Shown: positions 50,278 to 60,211, numbered from the stretch's first letter. The stretch is 64,000 bases of DNA from an uncultured Lachnospiraceae bacterium (GCA_944383545.1 CALWPY010000002.1:124001-188000); one strand, 5' to 3'. The notes: generated from the sequence alone by a model not told the origin. Translations and numbers: made by a program.

Positions 50278-52089
50278 ATGTTTAACATAGAAGAAGAACT
50301 TAAAAAACTCCCTAAAAGTCCGGGTGTATATATTATGCACAGTGCTGACAATTCCATAATATATGTGGGAAAAGCCGTAAATCTTCATAACCGGGTGAGA
50401 CAGTATTTTCAGGCGGGACATGGACACAATAATTCTCCCAAGATTGTAAAAATGGTGTCACAGATATCTTATTTTGAATATATCATAACGGATTCCGAAA
50501 TGGAGGCACTCGTTTTAGAATGTAATCTGATAAAGGAACACCGTCCCAAATATAATACTCTTATGACCGATGACAAGGGCTATCCGTATATAAAGGTCAC
50601 AGTATATGAAGATTATCCGAGAATTCTTTACAGTCACCAGATGAAAAGGGACAAATCTAAATATTTCGGTCCTTATACAAATGCCAAAGCTGTACATGAT
50701 ACGATTGAGCTTTTGAGAAAATTATATAAAATCAGGAGTTGCAGTAAAGTGCTTCCAAGAGATATCGGCAAGGAAAGGCCCTGTCTTTATCATCAGATAA
50801 ACCAGTGTGATGCACCATGTAACGGCCTTATTTCCAAAGAAGAATATATGAAGAATATAAATGATGCCATATCATTTCTCAACGGAAACTATAAGGATAT
50901 CTTAAACCGTCTTAACAATCAGATGCAGGAGCATGCTCAGAATCTGGAGTTTGAAAAGGCGGCAGAAACGCGTGACCTCATTGAAAGTGTAAAACACATT
51001 GCAGACAAACAGATGATGAACAGTCAGAATGCAGAGGATAAAGATATTATCGCCTCTGCCTCAAATGAAAAAGACACGGTGGTTTCGGTATTCTTTATTC
51101 GTGACGGAAAGCTTCTCGGCCGTGAGCATCATCATATGAATGCCGATAAAAGCGATAAGCCTGATGAAATACTCAGCTCATTTATAAAACAGTATTATTC
51201 GGGAACACCATATCTGCCAAAAGAAATACTGACTAATATAATCACATCTGACCATGACGTGCTCGAACAGTATCTTTCTGACAGAAAAGGCACAAAGGTG
51301 CATATTTATGTACCTCAGAAGGGGGATAAAAAGAGACTTCTTCTGCTTGCCAAAGAAAATGCAGAGCTTGTTTTAAAACAGGACATGGAGAGAATTAAAA
51401 GGCAGGAAAAACGTACAACCGGTGCCGTTAATGAAATTGCAGAAATACTCGGTATTCCTTCTGCAAAACGAATGGAAGCATTTGATATATCCAATATTTC
51501 AGGTTTTCACTCCGTGGCTTCCATGGTTGTATTTGAAAACGGCAAGCCAAAGAAAAATTCATACAGAAAGTTTAAATTAAAAACCGTTTCCGGTCCGGAT
51601 GACTATGCCTCCATGAAAGAGGTTTTGTCAAGACGTTTTACTGATGAAAAACTTAATATCCTGCCTGACGTCATAATGATGGACGGAGGTAAAGGTCAGG
51701 TAAATATTGCGGAAGCCGTACTAAACAGTCTAGGGCTTGAAATCCCGGTATGCGGTATGGTTAAAGACGACCACCATCGTACAAGAGGTCTTTATTATAA
51801 TAACAAAGAAGTCATGTTTCCAAAAGGAAGTGAAGCAATACTTATGGTCACTGCCCTTCAGGACGAGGCTCACCGATTTGCCATTGAATATCATAAACTT
51901 CTCAGACAGAATAATCAGGTACGTTCAATACTTGATGACATAAAAGGTATAGGACCTGCCAGAAGAAAAGCACTCATGAAACACTTCAAGGATATTGACG
52001 CAATAAAATCCGCAGGGATTGATGAACTTAAAGAAGTCCCCGGTTTAACCGAAGATACGGCAAAGTCAGTTTACGATTTCTTTCATTAA
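50278..52089 (+). CDS. uvrC: Excinuclease ABC subunit C
   Basis: 603 residues. It makes both incisions in nucleotide-excision repair with UvrB. Seen: GIY-YIG nuclease at the N terminus (SPGVYIMHS, YVGKAVNLHNRVRQYF), the Cys cluster in CSKVLPRDIGKERPCLYHQINQC split as CLYHQINQCDAPC, the UVR domain FEKAAETRDLIESV, the second nuclease domain (EAFDISNISG, MMDGGKGQV), and two helix-hairpin-helix motifs at the C terminus (IKGIGPARRKALM, EVPGLTEDTA). AGGAG lies 8 nt before the ATG. Normal length. Confidence 0.97.
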   Translation: MFNIEEELKKLPKSPGVYIMHSADNSIIYVGKAVNLHNRVRQYFQAGHGHNNSPKIVKMVSQISYFEYIITDSEMEALVLECNLIKEHRPKYNTLMTDDKGYPYIKVTVYEDYPRILYSHQMKRDKSKYFGPYTNAKAVHDTIELLRKLYKIRSCSKVLPRDIGKERPCLYHQINQCDAPCNGLISKEEYMKNINDAISFLNGNYKDILNRLNNQMQEHAQNLEFEKAAETRDLIESVKHIADKQMMNSQNAEDKDIIASASNEKDTVVSVFFIRDGKLLGREHHHMNADKSDKPDEILSSFIKQYYSGTPYLPKEILTNIITSDHDVLEQYLSDRKGTKVHIYVPQKGDKKRLLLLAKENAELVLKQDMERIKRQEKRTTGAVNEIAEILGIPSAKRMEAFDISNISGFHSVASMVVFENGKPKKNSYRKFKLKTVSGPDDYASMKEVLSRRFTDEKLNILPDVIMMDGGKGQVNIAEAVLNSLGLEIPVCGMVKDDHHRTRGLYYNNKEVMFPKGSEAILMVTALQDEAHRFAIEYHKLLRQNNQVRSILDDIKGIGPARRKALMKHFKDIDAIKSAGIDELKEVPGLTEDTAKSVYDFFH

Positions 52090-52118
52090 AAAAATCTGTT
52101 ACAACAGGAGTAAATTAC

Positions 52119-52634
52119 ATGTCACGATTTTTATTTCCAAGTGAATATTATGATTCAACTTATTCAATAGATTTTAAAAGCTACTATGATAAAGGTTACA
52201 GGGCTGTTCTCTTTGATATAGACAACACCCTTGTACCACACAACTTTGCTTCAGATGAAAAATCCATGCAGCTTATGGAATACTTAAAAAAAATCGGCTT
52301 TAAAATCTGCCTGGTCTCAAACAACAAAGAGCCAAGAGTTGCCTCTTTTAATGAATTTCTCAAGGTAGAATACATCTACAAGGCAGGCAAACCTTTAAAA
52401 AAAGGCTACGTTGCCGCAATGGAAAAACTGGGAACGACCAAAAAAAACACCTTATTTGTCGGCGACCAGCTCTTCACAGATATATGGGGTGCCAACAACG
52501 CAGGACTTCATTGCATACTTGTAAAACCAATAAATAAACATGAAGAAATTCAGATTGTATTAAAGCGTATAATAGAAAAACCGATTATATTTTTGTATAC
52601 CAGAAGGCATAAGATGAAGACAAAAAAGAAATAA
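52119..52634 (+). CDS. YqeG-family HAD phosphatase
   Basis: 171 residues. HAD IIIA phosphatase of the YqeG type: motif I LFDIDNTLVPHN, motif II LVSNNKEPRV, Lys in KAGKPLKKGYVAAM, and motif IV FVGDQLFTDIWGANNAG. Substrate is unknown in this family. It starts 29 bp after uvrC and is probably co-transcribed with it. Basic tail KMKTKKK. The terminator at 52633 ends the unit. Confidence 0.92.
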   Translation: MSRFLFPSEYYDSTYSIDFKSYYDKGYRAVLFDIDNTLVPHNFASDEKSMQLMEYLKKIGFKICLVSNNKEPRVASFNEFLKVEYIYKAGKPLKKGYVAAMEKLGTTKKNTLFVGDQLFTDIWGANNAGLHCILVKPINKHEEIQIVLKRIIEKPIIFLYTRRHKMKTKKK

Positions 52635-52667
52635 GAGAACTGCCGCAGTAAGTACGGCAGTTCTCTT
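52633..52667. terminator. Bidirectional intrinsic terminator
   Basis: AAGAGAACTGCCG and CGGCAGTTCTCTT form a perfect 13-bp stem between the convergent YqeG-type gene (+) and the orphan 695-residue gene (-). Confidence 0.85.
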
Positions 52668-52685
52668 ATTTAAAAAGAATACAAA

Positions 52686-54773
52686 TTACAGAAGGTCTGC
52701 TCTCAGTTTCTTGAGTACCTGGAAGCTCTTTGCTCTGAGCTCTTCTGCCTCAAACTGAGGAAGCATTGTATCCTTGTCGAATCTGCTCTTCATAACCTGA
52801 TCAAGCCAATCATTTACATATGCCTTTACATATTCAACATTTTCTTCCGATTTATCCTTAAGTGCAGACTGAATATTATTTATATTGTCTACTACGGAAG
52901 GTGTCGTTGACGCATTTGATACCGGCTTTGATGAGCTTTCATCAGACAGTTCAATAACCTTTCCTGTTTTTGTGATAATTACCTTTTTATTAGGTGAATT
53001 GTCAGACTTAACTGAGCCTGAGCCCTTCTTATCTAACAGTTTTTCGATAGCCTTTATCAGGCATACTACACTGTATGTGCTTTCCATTGGGGTCTGTGTT
53101 TCTACACCCTTATCTTCATACTGATACCAGAGCCATTCTGACTTGAGAAGCATTTCTTCAATCTTAGAATCGCTAAGCAGTCTTTTTAAGTCTGCATCTA
53201 CGGCAGGTGTTACACTTCTTCCGAAAAGTCCGCCTCCCTTTTGTGCCGCTTCTGCTTTCTTGTATTTTGCAGGAACTACTGTTTCTTCATAGTCCTTAAT
53301 AAGATATTTTTCAGCCTTACGAGGCTCGTAGTTACTGTTTATAATTGCAATCTTTCCTCCGTTAAGACCGTTAACAATCATATCTTCAGCAGCCATAAAT
53401 ACGAGCGTCTTCTGACGGTCATCTATCATCTGTTTAATTTCATAATTTGTCTTTGACTTTTCAATGATAGTATTCTTTCTAACCTTGAATGCCTTAATCT
53501 TCTCCTTAACACTGAAGAAAAGTTTAAGAAGCGTAGGATTTGCATTAACATAATCGTTAATCCATGAGAGCTCAACATACTGATGCTCTATCTTGTTTGA
53601 AAGCTCATATACATTGTATCCGTCAAACACAACATTCAGTGTTGTGTAAAGCATATCGAGAATTTCATACTTTTCTTCCCATGAGCGGTTAGAAACATCC
53701 TGATTAACCAAATCTTTTATACCGCATTCATAGAATACAAGATTATACTCATATAATCCCTCAAATATATTAGACTTTCCGGTAAGCTGTGCTCCCGAGC
53801 CAAGTATCTGAAGATTTTTCTTCATATTCGGCTCATTTTCTATGTACAGGTAAACCTTCTTAACAAATGCAGAAACTTCTGAAATAAGAGTATCTATTCT
53901 CTTATTATATAATTCCTGCTTGGAAATTGCAGTAATTACGTTTCTGCTGAGTACGCTTGTATCCTGTGTAGTGTTTACATTTCTTATCAGGTCCTTAAAG
54001 CTTTCGTAAACAGCCATATTGTCAACAGGGATATATTCAGCATTTAACCCGTAAAATTCAAATGCCTTGTTATAATCCTTATTTGCTATAAAGGTATTGA
54101 AAAGACCTATGCTGAACTGGATTTTATAATCATTTCCCACATGAGGGTCTTCAACAACATAATCAAATAAAACTTCAAGATTGCTTAAATATGCTTCTGA
54201 ATTTGCAAGACTGGTAGGAAGACCCATTTCCATAACCACGTTAATCAAATCCAGATATCCCATCATGGCCTTATCAAAGTTTTTAGGTCTTTCATCATCC
54301 TCTAAAATCTGATAGCTCACATTTATAAGCAGAGGCGCAATTCTCTCACCAATCAGTCTCATTGCGTCTCCGAATTTTTCTCTCTGATAGAGATAAATAA
54401 GCCATATACTATAACGATATATACCTGTCGTACTGATAGGTGCGTCAATATCCGAAGGGTCTATATTTCCATATACAAAATTAAAAAGCGGCTCAATCCA
54501 TTCATCAATTTCATATCTGTCTTTTGCCTTGATATTTTCATCAACAAATGCGCCAAGCTCATAAAGTTTAGTACACTGTGCCTTAACATCGTCGTCAACT
54601 ATCATGCTTGACAAATCAAAGTTGCTGTCTTTTAAATAATCAATAACCAGTGCATAAAAGCCATCTTCAACCTGCTCATTAAGGAAACGAATCAGTAACC
54701 CCTTGTTGTTAGATGCAGCAATTGATAATACATTATTATCACTTCCTGCTGTAATGTTTGCCGGTAATGCCAT
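52686..54773 (-). CDS. Unknown 695-residue helical protein
   Basis: No family recognised. Residues 1-480 are almost all helical (LLIRFLNEQVEDGFYALVID, YSIWLIYLYQREKFGDAMRL), suggesting an alpha-solenoid or TPR-like fold without clear repeats. A Gly-rich loop (EAAQKGGGLFGRSV, about 515) follows, then a Ser/Lys/Asn-rich linker near 575-635 and a short helical C terminus (ELRAKSFQVLKKLRADLL). No signal peptide, no membrane helix, no catalytic motif. AAGGAGGAG precedes the ATG. Single gene with its own terminator. Its neighbours give no clue to function. Confidence 0.75.
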   Translation of the reverse strand: MALPANITAGSDNNVLSIAASNNKGLLIRFLNEQVEDGFYALVIDYLKDSNFDLSSMIVDDDVKAQCTKLYELGAFVDENIKAKDRYEIDEWIEPLFNFVYGNIDPSDIDAPISTTGIYRYSIWLIYLYQREKFGDAMRLIGERIAPLLINVSYQILEDDERPKNFDKAMMGYLDLINVVMEMGLPTSLANSEAYLSNLEVLFDYVVEDPHVGNDYKIQFSIGLFNTFIANKDYNKAFEFYGLNAEYIPVDNMAVYESFKDLIRNVNTTQDTSVLSRNVITAISKQELYNKRIDTLISEVSAFVKKVYLYIENEPNMKKNLQILGSGAQLTGKSNIFEGLYEYNLVFYECGIKDLVNQDVSNRSWEEKYEILDMLYTTLNVVFDGYNVYELSNKIEHQYVELSWINDYVNANPTLLKLFFSVKEKIKAFKVRKNTIIEKSKTNYEIKQMIDDRQKTLVFMAAEDMIVNGLNGGKIAIINSNYEPRKAEKYLIKDYEETVVPAKYKKAEAAQKGGGLFGRSVTPAVDADLKRLLSDSKIEEMLLKSEWLWYQYEDKGVETQTPMESTYSVVCLIKAIEKLLDKKGSGSVKSDNSPNKKVIITKTGKVIELSDESSSKPVSNASTTPSVVDNINNIQSALKDKSEENVEYVKAYVNDWLDQVMKSRFDKDTMLPQFEAEELRAKSFQVLKKLRADLL

Positions 54774-54950
54774 ATTCCAACTCCTCCTTAGATATTAGAA
54801 ACAATAATTCATATTGTTAAACTTAATTTTATACCAATTTCAAAAGCAAGTCAACGTCATTTTAGCTAATTTAAATAATTCCATTTGTGCAATTTTTACA
54901 AATTTTAATCACTGTTAGATTATTATAACTCCCTTGTCCTAACATCGTTA

Positions 54951-56753
54951 TCAATATAAACCTGCCATTTTTAGAATTTCCATTGCATTTCTTGTGGTGC
55001 ATCTGCTTTGTTTTATCTTGTAATCAAATTTTAGTTTTCCGTCTTCATAATATTCTTCAAAATGATAGTTATCTGCCTGGTTACCGGCAGAATCCGTAAT
55101 ATCACAGAGCTCAAAATCATGAGTGGAAACCATAGTTATACCACCGCTTTCGGAAAGCCTCTTAATAACCTTAGTTGCTCCGACTAATCTGTCTGCCGAA
55201 TTTGTACCTTTAAAAATTTCATCTATAAAGCAAATCATAGGCACACTGCTCTTATTATTCATGTAATCAATCATGTTTTTAATTCTTAATATTTCAGCAT
55301 AAAATGTGGACACTCCTCCTGCCACATCATCCGTAACTCTCATTGAAGTAAAAATTCTCATATAACCTGCTGAGAATTTATCAGCACAAACTCCCGCTCC
55401 CATATATGCCAGAACAAGATTAATCGCAACCGTCCTTAAAAAAGTAGTTTTTCCTGACATGTTTGAGCCCGTAATTATTGTAACTCCGGGAGTTATTGTA
55501 ACAGTATTTGCAATAACTTTGTCCATGTCTATAAGCGGGTGATATAAATTTTCACACACTATATCCTGAGCTTTTTCTTTTTTAAAGCTTATATCGGCAG
55601 AAGTTGTATTTCTTACCCTTTCTATAACCGACAGGCTTATAAACTCTTCTATTTTTCCGATTCCCTCAAAATATTTTGAAGAATATATTCCATATTTACT
55701 GTTCCATTTTGAGACAGCATAAGCTATATGATAATCCCATGCCGTAAATCCGCTTAATATCTGATGTATTATCGGATTATAAGATATATTAAAGGCCTGA
55801 TTTATCACTTTTAATCTGCTCATTGCCTTTAATGCGCCGTTTTCTCCACTGACAGTATCATGAATTTCTGATAAAATCCTGCTTTCAAAATTCTCTGACG
55901 CTATACATTTAAACATCTCCAGATATTCATCTGCGGCATATCCAAAAATATAATAAGGCATAATTAATTTATCAGTTGCTGATTTTGTAAGCCACATAAT
56001 AAAAAGTGACGCAAAGAAGGATATGACGATGTAAATATATGGTGTAATATCTAATACAGTTAAGATTATAAATATAAGGTTTATTGCAGGAATAAGAAAT
56101 CGCAGAAAATTCATCCCCCATGAAATTTTCTTATCACAGTCCATAACCCCTGAACGGTTACTTCTTTTCCCTGTTTTTTCCGCCTTTAACGATAGTGTTT
56201 CAAAATCTATTGCAAAGCTTTCCTTTCCGGCAATTTCAAGTATTGCTTTTCTTCTTTCAGATAAAGATTTTTCATCAAAATTTTCAAGACGTATGGCCTG
56301 TGCCAGTTTTTCCCTGCCTATATCCGTATGGGCAGTGCATATCATCTGGTACAGGGAATTCTTCCCCATTAAATCAATGTCTTTTATAACAGTGTCATCT
56401 TCTCTTATAAACTCAGAGCCATCCTCCTTTAATTCATTCCACGACCCGTCCATTCTTTTCACATAGCCTTCTAAAACTGTTTTACGGGCATCATTTAATT
56501 CAATCATATTATTTATGCCGGCATGATATTTAACCATCCACACAAACAAAATTACTAACAATATACCCGACATTTTCATGAACAAACTACTGCCACTTAT
56601 TCCCATTATTATTAATAAGGCTGCCAGAACAAATACTGCCAGCCTTATGATTGATACAGTCTGATATTTTTTATTCAATCGACTTATGACTTCATTAGTT
56701 TTATTCAATTCACTTTCATATCTAATTTTCATGCGATTTTCCATTCTTTTCAT
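54951..56753 (-). CDS. Membrane-anchored MutS-like ATPase
   Basis: 600 residues. Two pairs of membrane helices, at about 33-75 and 215-262 (LRFLIPAINLIFIILTVL, YIYIVISFFASLFIMWL), precede a MutS domain V ATPase: Walker A ITGSNMSGKTTFLRT, Walker B CFIDEIFKGTNSADR, and the switch MVSTHDFELCD. The DNA-binding mismatch domain I is missing. Family relatives in Firmicutes are unstudied membrane MutS proteins. The start overlaps the upstream small membrane gene by 32 bp; starts at 56753, 56744 or 56732 are possible. Role unknown; mismatch repair proper is unlikely. Confidence 0.85.
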   Translation of the reverse strand: MKRMENRMKIRYESELNKTNEVISRLNKKYQTVSIIRLAVFVLAALLIIMGISGSSLFMKMSGILLVILFVWMVKYHAGINNMIELNDARKTVLEGYVKRMDGSWNELKEDGSEFIREDDTVIKDIDLMGKNSLYQMICTAHTDIGREKLAQAIRLENFDEKSLSERRKAILEIAGKESFAIDFETLSLKAEKTGKRSNRSGVMDCDKKISWGMNFLRFLIPAINLIFIILTVLDITPYIYIVISFFASLFIMWLTKSATDKLIMPYYIFGYAADEYLEMFKCIASENFESRILSEIHDTVSGENGALKAMSRLKVINQAFNISYNPIIHQILSGFTAWDYHIAYAVSKWNSKYGIYSSKYFEGIGKIEEFISLSVIERVRNTTSADISFKKEKAQDIVCENLYHPLIDMDKVIANTVTITPGVTIITGSNMSGKTTFLRTVAINLVLAYMGAGVCADKFSAGYMRIFTSMRVTDDVAGGVSTFYAEILRIKNMIDYMNNKSSVPMICFIDEIFKGTNSADRLVGATKVIKRLSESGGITMVSTHDFELCDITDSAGNQADNYHFEEYYEDGKLKFDYKIKQSRCTTRNAMEILKMAGLY

Positions 56754-56958
56754 TTTTTTTACGTTTCTCTGCTTCTTCGTCTATATCGTATCCTTTTATA
56801 TACATAACAATGGATACAACAGCAAAAATCAGTCCAATCGCCATGCATCCTATTCCAAAAGCATTTTTCCCCATTATAATAAGTCCTATTCCGCTGATTA
56901 TCATCAAAACCGCACATATAAGATAATTTTTTTCAGTTTCTGTAAACCTTCTTTTCAA
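56722..56958 (-). CDS. Small membrane protein before MutS-like gene
   Basis: About 78 residues from a TTG start at 56958, chosen because GGGAGG lies 9 nt upstream. Two membrane helices (YLICAVLMIISGIGLIIMG and GIGCMAIGLIFAVVSIVMYI), then an acidic/basic tail (DIDEEAEKRKKNEKN). It overlaps the MutS-like gene by 32 bp, so the two are translationally coupled and may form a complex. No family recognised. Confidence 0.65.
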   Translation of the reverse strand: MKRRFTETEKNYLICAVLMIISGIGLIIMGKNAFGIGCMAIGLIFAVVSIVMYIKGYDIDEEAEKRKKNEKNGKSHEN

Positions 56959-57174
56959 AAAAAACAACCTCCCATGCATATTCTGCTCAAATTACTATTT
57001 GTTCGTTATGTTACCACATTAAAATCCTCTGTTCAATAAAAGTAAATAAAGAATTTTCAAGTTCACAGATATTTCTTGATTTTTATATCTATACGTATTA
57101 AAATGAACATTACGGAGATAATATTATAAAAATCATATTATCATAATCAGCATATTTGTGAAGGAGAATATAAA

Positions 57175-57567
57175 ATGGGTAAACACAGTTTTTTTGGCGG
57201 ATTATTAAAATTTACTGTTGCTGCAGCAGCGGTAAGCGGTATTTGCTACATGTTTAAAGATGAAATCAAAGGCTCTAAGGCATATCAGGAACTTAAGGTA
57301 GATGATAAAATACAGAAAGCAAAATCAACCATAAAAGATACAACCGAAACTATAAAGGACAAAACCGAACAGATTAAGGAAAAGGCTGCAAAATACATGA
57401 ATAACGAAGACGAGATAATTGATGATGATGAAATTATTCTCGGCTCAGAAGGCGGCACTTCCGAAAGGGATTACCTGTCCATAAATCCGGAGACTGCCGA
57501 GGCTGCTACAGAGGAAGCAGCTTCTGAGGATGTTTCTTCAGATGAAGTAAATACCATTGAAATTTAA
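57175..57567 (+). CDS. Small membrane-anchored coiled-coil protein
   Basis: 130 residues. A short N-terminal hydrophobic stretch (GGLLKFTVAAAAVSGICYMF) is followed by a charged helix of heptads (IQKAKSTIKDTTETIKDKTEQIKEKAAK), then a very acidic C terminus rich in Glu, Asp, Ala and Ser. Looks like the YtxH-type general-stress proteins in layout, though no clear match. AAGGAG precedes the ATG. Own terminator at 57587. Confidence 0.75.
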   Translation: MGKHSFFGGLLKFTVAAAAVSGICYMFKDEIKGSKAYQELKVDDKIQKAKSTIKDTTETIKDKTEQIKEKAAKYMNNEDEIIDDDEIILGSEGGTSERDYLSINPETAEAATEEAASEDVSSDEVNTIEI

Positions 57568-57586
57568 TAAAAGCATAATAAAAGCA

Positions 57587-57625
57587 GGGAGTCATATTAG
57601 TTTATGACTCCCTCTTCTTTATTTT
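57587..57625. terminator. Bidirectional intrinsic terminator
   Basis: GGGAGTCATA and TATGACTCCC form a perfect stem with a 6-nt loop and a T-rich tail; it ends the coiled-coil gene (+) and overlaps the end of the PurF-like gene (-). Confidence 0.85.
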
Positions 57626-59031
57626 TCCCTACCCGACCAGCAGTAGGTACATAATTTGCACTTGTCAATTCCTACTGAGTCCAGCATATCATCAAGTCTG
57701 TTAAATCTAAGTGAAGTAAAGTTAAGCTCCTTCCTTATCTCTTCCACCATAGCCTCATATTTAGGCGATTCAGGATTGGTATATTCCTGTAACACCTCGT
57801 CCGATACGTTGTCATTATTTTCAAGCCTTGCAATCACTCTTCTTGTGATTAAATCCATTTCGGATGAAGACCTTGAAAAATTTAAATACTTACAACCATA
57901 TACCAGAGGCGGACACGCAGGTCTTATGTGGACTTCTTTTGCACCGCTTTCATATAAAAATTCCGTAGTTTCCCTAAGCTGTGTTCCTCTCACTATAGAA
58001 TCATCTATAAGAAGCAGACTCTTGTCCTTTATAAGGTCATGCACGGGAATAAGTTTCATTTTTGCTATCAGATTTCTCTGACTTTGTATTGTAGGCATAA
58101 AAGAACGTGGCCATGTAGGCGTATATTTTATAAACGGTCTTGAAAACGGAATTCCCGATTCATTTGCATAACCTATGGCATGAGCAGTTCCTGAATCCGG
58201 TACGCCTGCAACTATATCAGGTTTTACATTATCTCTCATTGCCATGTGCTTTCCGCATTCATTTCTCATGGCCTCAACGCTTTTTCCTTCATATGAGCTG
58301 GAAGGATATCCGTAATAAACCCATAAAAAGGTACATATTTTCATCTCATTACCGGGAGCACAAAGTACTTTTACGCCTTCGGGTGTAATAACATCTATTT
58401 CTCCCGGTCCCAGTTCTCTGTAATCTGTATAACCCAGATTGAGATATGAAAAGTTTTCAAATGCTACACAATATCCGTCCTGCTTTTTTCCTATGACGGC
58501 AGGGGTCCTTCCATACTTATCCCTTGCTGCATAAATACCTTTTGGGGTAAGTATAAGCATTGTCATTGAGCCGTCAATTATCTCCTGGGCGAATTTAATT
58601 CCCTCAATAAGATTTTCCTTTTGATTTACTATTGCCGCCGCAAGCTCGGTAGGATTTATGTCTCCTCCGCTCATTTCAAGAAAATGGAGCCTGTTATCAG
58701 CAAATACGGATTTTACGATTTCTTCCGTATTATTGATTTTTCCTACTGTTGTAATGGCATATGTGCCATGATGGGAACGCACAATAAGCGGCTGAGGCTC
58801 GTAATCCGAAATACAGCCTATACCCAGATTACCCTTCATTTTCTGCATATCCTTGTCAAATTTTGTCCTGAAAGGAGCATTTTCTATATTGTGTATTGCC
58901 CTGTCAAAACCATTTTCCCCATATACAGCCATACCGCCTCTTCTCGTTCCGAGATGAGAATGATAGTCAGTGCCAAAAAACAAATCAAATACACAGTCAT
59001 TTTTAGATGCTGCACCAAAAAATCCACCCAT
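57619..59031 (-). CDS. PurF-like amidophosphoribosyltransferase lacking its catalytic Cys
   Basis: About 470 residues. The mature N terminus of PurF normally reads CGxxG with the nucleophile Cys; here it is GGFFGAASKNDCV, so the Cys is Gly. The rest of the glutaminase fold (LGTRRGGMAVYG, IGCISDYEPQPL) is kept, as is the PRPP site LLLIDDSIVRGTQLRET. The C terminus has CKLCTYCWSGRE, similar to the Fe-S cysteines of Bacillus-type PurF. Start at 59031, fixed by AAAGAG before the ATG. It could use free ammonia, or have a non-purine role. No pur genes adjoin it. Confidence 0.85.
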   Translation of the reverse strand: MGGFFGAASKNDCVFDLFFGTDYHSHLGTRRGGMAVYGENGFDRAIHNIENAPFRTKFDKDMQKMKGNLGIGCISDYEPQPLIVRSHHGTYAITTVGKINNTEEIVKSVFADNRLHFLEMSGGDINPTELAAAIVNQKENLIEGIKFAQEIIDGSMTMLILTPKGIYAARDKYGRTPAVIGKKQDGYCVAFENFSYLNLGYTDYRELGPGEIDVITPEGVKVLCAPGNEMKICTFLWVYYGYPSSSYEGKSVEAMRNECGKHMAMRDNVKPDIVAGVPDSGTAHAIGYANESGIPFSRPFIKYTPTWPRSFMPTIQSQRNLIAKMKLIPVHDLIKDKSLLLIDDSIVRGTQLRETTEFLYESGAKEVHIRPACPPLVYGCKYLNFSRSSSEMDLITRRVIARLENNDNVSDEVLQEYTNPESPKYEAMVEEIRKELNFTSLRFNRLDDMLDSVGIDKCKLCTYCWSGREK

Positions 59032-59155
59032 AATACTCTTTATTCTCCTAACTTTAAATTTTACATAAAAAGCTCTTTTGTAAAACAAATTTAATATATT
59101 GAGCCATTAACATAATAATATTACAATGCAGTACACGAATTTACAAGTTATTATT

Positions 59156-60082
59156 TTATTCTCCTCTTATACATGCAATTACCTCATCTATTATCTGCTC
59201 ATTTAAAAAATCACATTCATAATAAAGCCTGTCAGGGTCGGAAGCAGTAAGTCTGAATATTTTAACAGGTTTAAGCAGTCCCCTCTTTTTTATCTCGACA
59301 TGCTTTGACAAATATTTAATGTAATCAAGCTTTATAACATCAGTTTTTGAAATATAAGAAATTATAAGATAATCATCTGTAACAAATATATTTTCATGCT
59401 CATATACAACATGATTTAACAACTGACCATTCAATTCTTCTATTACATCTTTTTTAACACCGTATTTTTTAAGTCCTGATGCCATAGGATTTATATCTGT
59501 GTGTATTATTCCCGTAAATGTAATAATTATAGACGTAATAAGAAGAACTATGAGCAGTGCTGATAAAGACTTTATTATTACAATCTGAATCATCGGATAG
59601 TCCGTATTGCTGAAAATATATGGACTGCAAAATCCCTCAGCTTCACCATAACTTATCCCCAGTGTTTCTGCAAATTCACCGGTAATGTATGCTGCGGTTG
59701 CATTATCCTCAACCATGCTGAATTTAATACTTCCTGATATTATTTCATCATCAGATAATTTTTCAGCCAATTTATCATCAATAAGGTATAAATACATTCT
59801 TCCGTCAATTATTTTATAATAATATTTCCCTACGGTTTTTCCGTCCGCAGTGCTGTCAAAACCCGTATATTTAAGCTGCTCCGTATCCAGTTTAAAGTTT
59901 TTTGAGCCCTTGGCAAACATCTTTATGGCTTCTTTTTCACTATCTGCATCAACACATTCAAGGTTGTTTAAATCAGCAATTTTAAATACTGCACAAATCA
60001 GCACAATCAAAATCATAATACAGGGCAGCATTATACTGAGCAGATTTTTTATAAGCATTTTTTCAAATAGTCTCTTACTCAT
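59156..60082 (-). CDS. Membrane protein of unknown function
   Basis: About 308 residues. Membrane helices at about residues 10-32 (LLSIMLPCIMILIVLICAVF) and 170-195 (IVIIKSLSALLIVLLITSIIIT), with an extracytoplasmic domain of about 130 residues between them and a cytoplasmic C-terminal domain of about 110 residues that looks like a PH-like beta domain (IFVTDDYLIISYISKTDVIKL, VKIFRLTASDPDRLYYEC). Common in Lachnospiraceae. GGAG lies 5 nt before the ATG at 60082. Function unknown. Confidence 0.75.
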   Translation of the reverse strand: MSKRLFEKMLIKNLLSIMLPCIMILIVLICAVFKIADLNNLECVDADSEKEAIKMFAKGSKNFKLDTEQLKYTGFDSTADGKTVGKYYYKIIDGRMYLYLIDDKLAEKLSDDEIISGSIKFSMVEDNATAAYITGEFAETLGISYGEAEGFCSPYIFSNTDYPMIQIVIIKSLSALLIVLLITSIIITFTGIIHTDINPMASGLKKYGVKKDVIEELNGQLLNHVVYEHENIFVTDDYLIISYISKTDVIKLDYIKYLSKHVEIKKRGLLKPVKIFRLTASDPDRLYYECDFLNEQIIDEVIACIRGE

Positions 60083-60211
60083 ATAAACTCCAAAAAAAAG
60101 GTGTGTAATACTTATATTACATTTTTTTATCAATATTAACAAGATATAAAGAACAAAATTAAATGTATTGAATAATATAAACCATAAGAATTTCTATGGA
60201 GGTTTATAAAA

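Noticed and set aside
54951..56753. Mismatch-repair MutS1 or MutS2
   Set aside because: No mismatch-recognition domain or Smr domain is present, and there are membrane helices.
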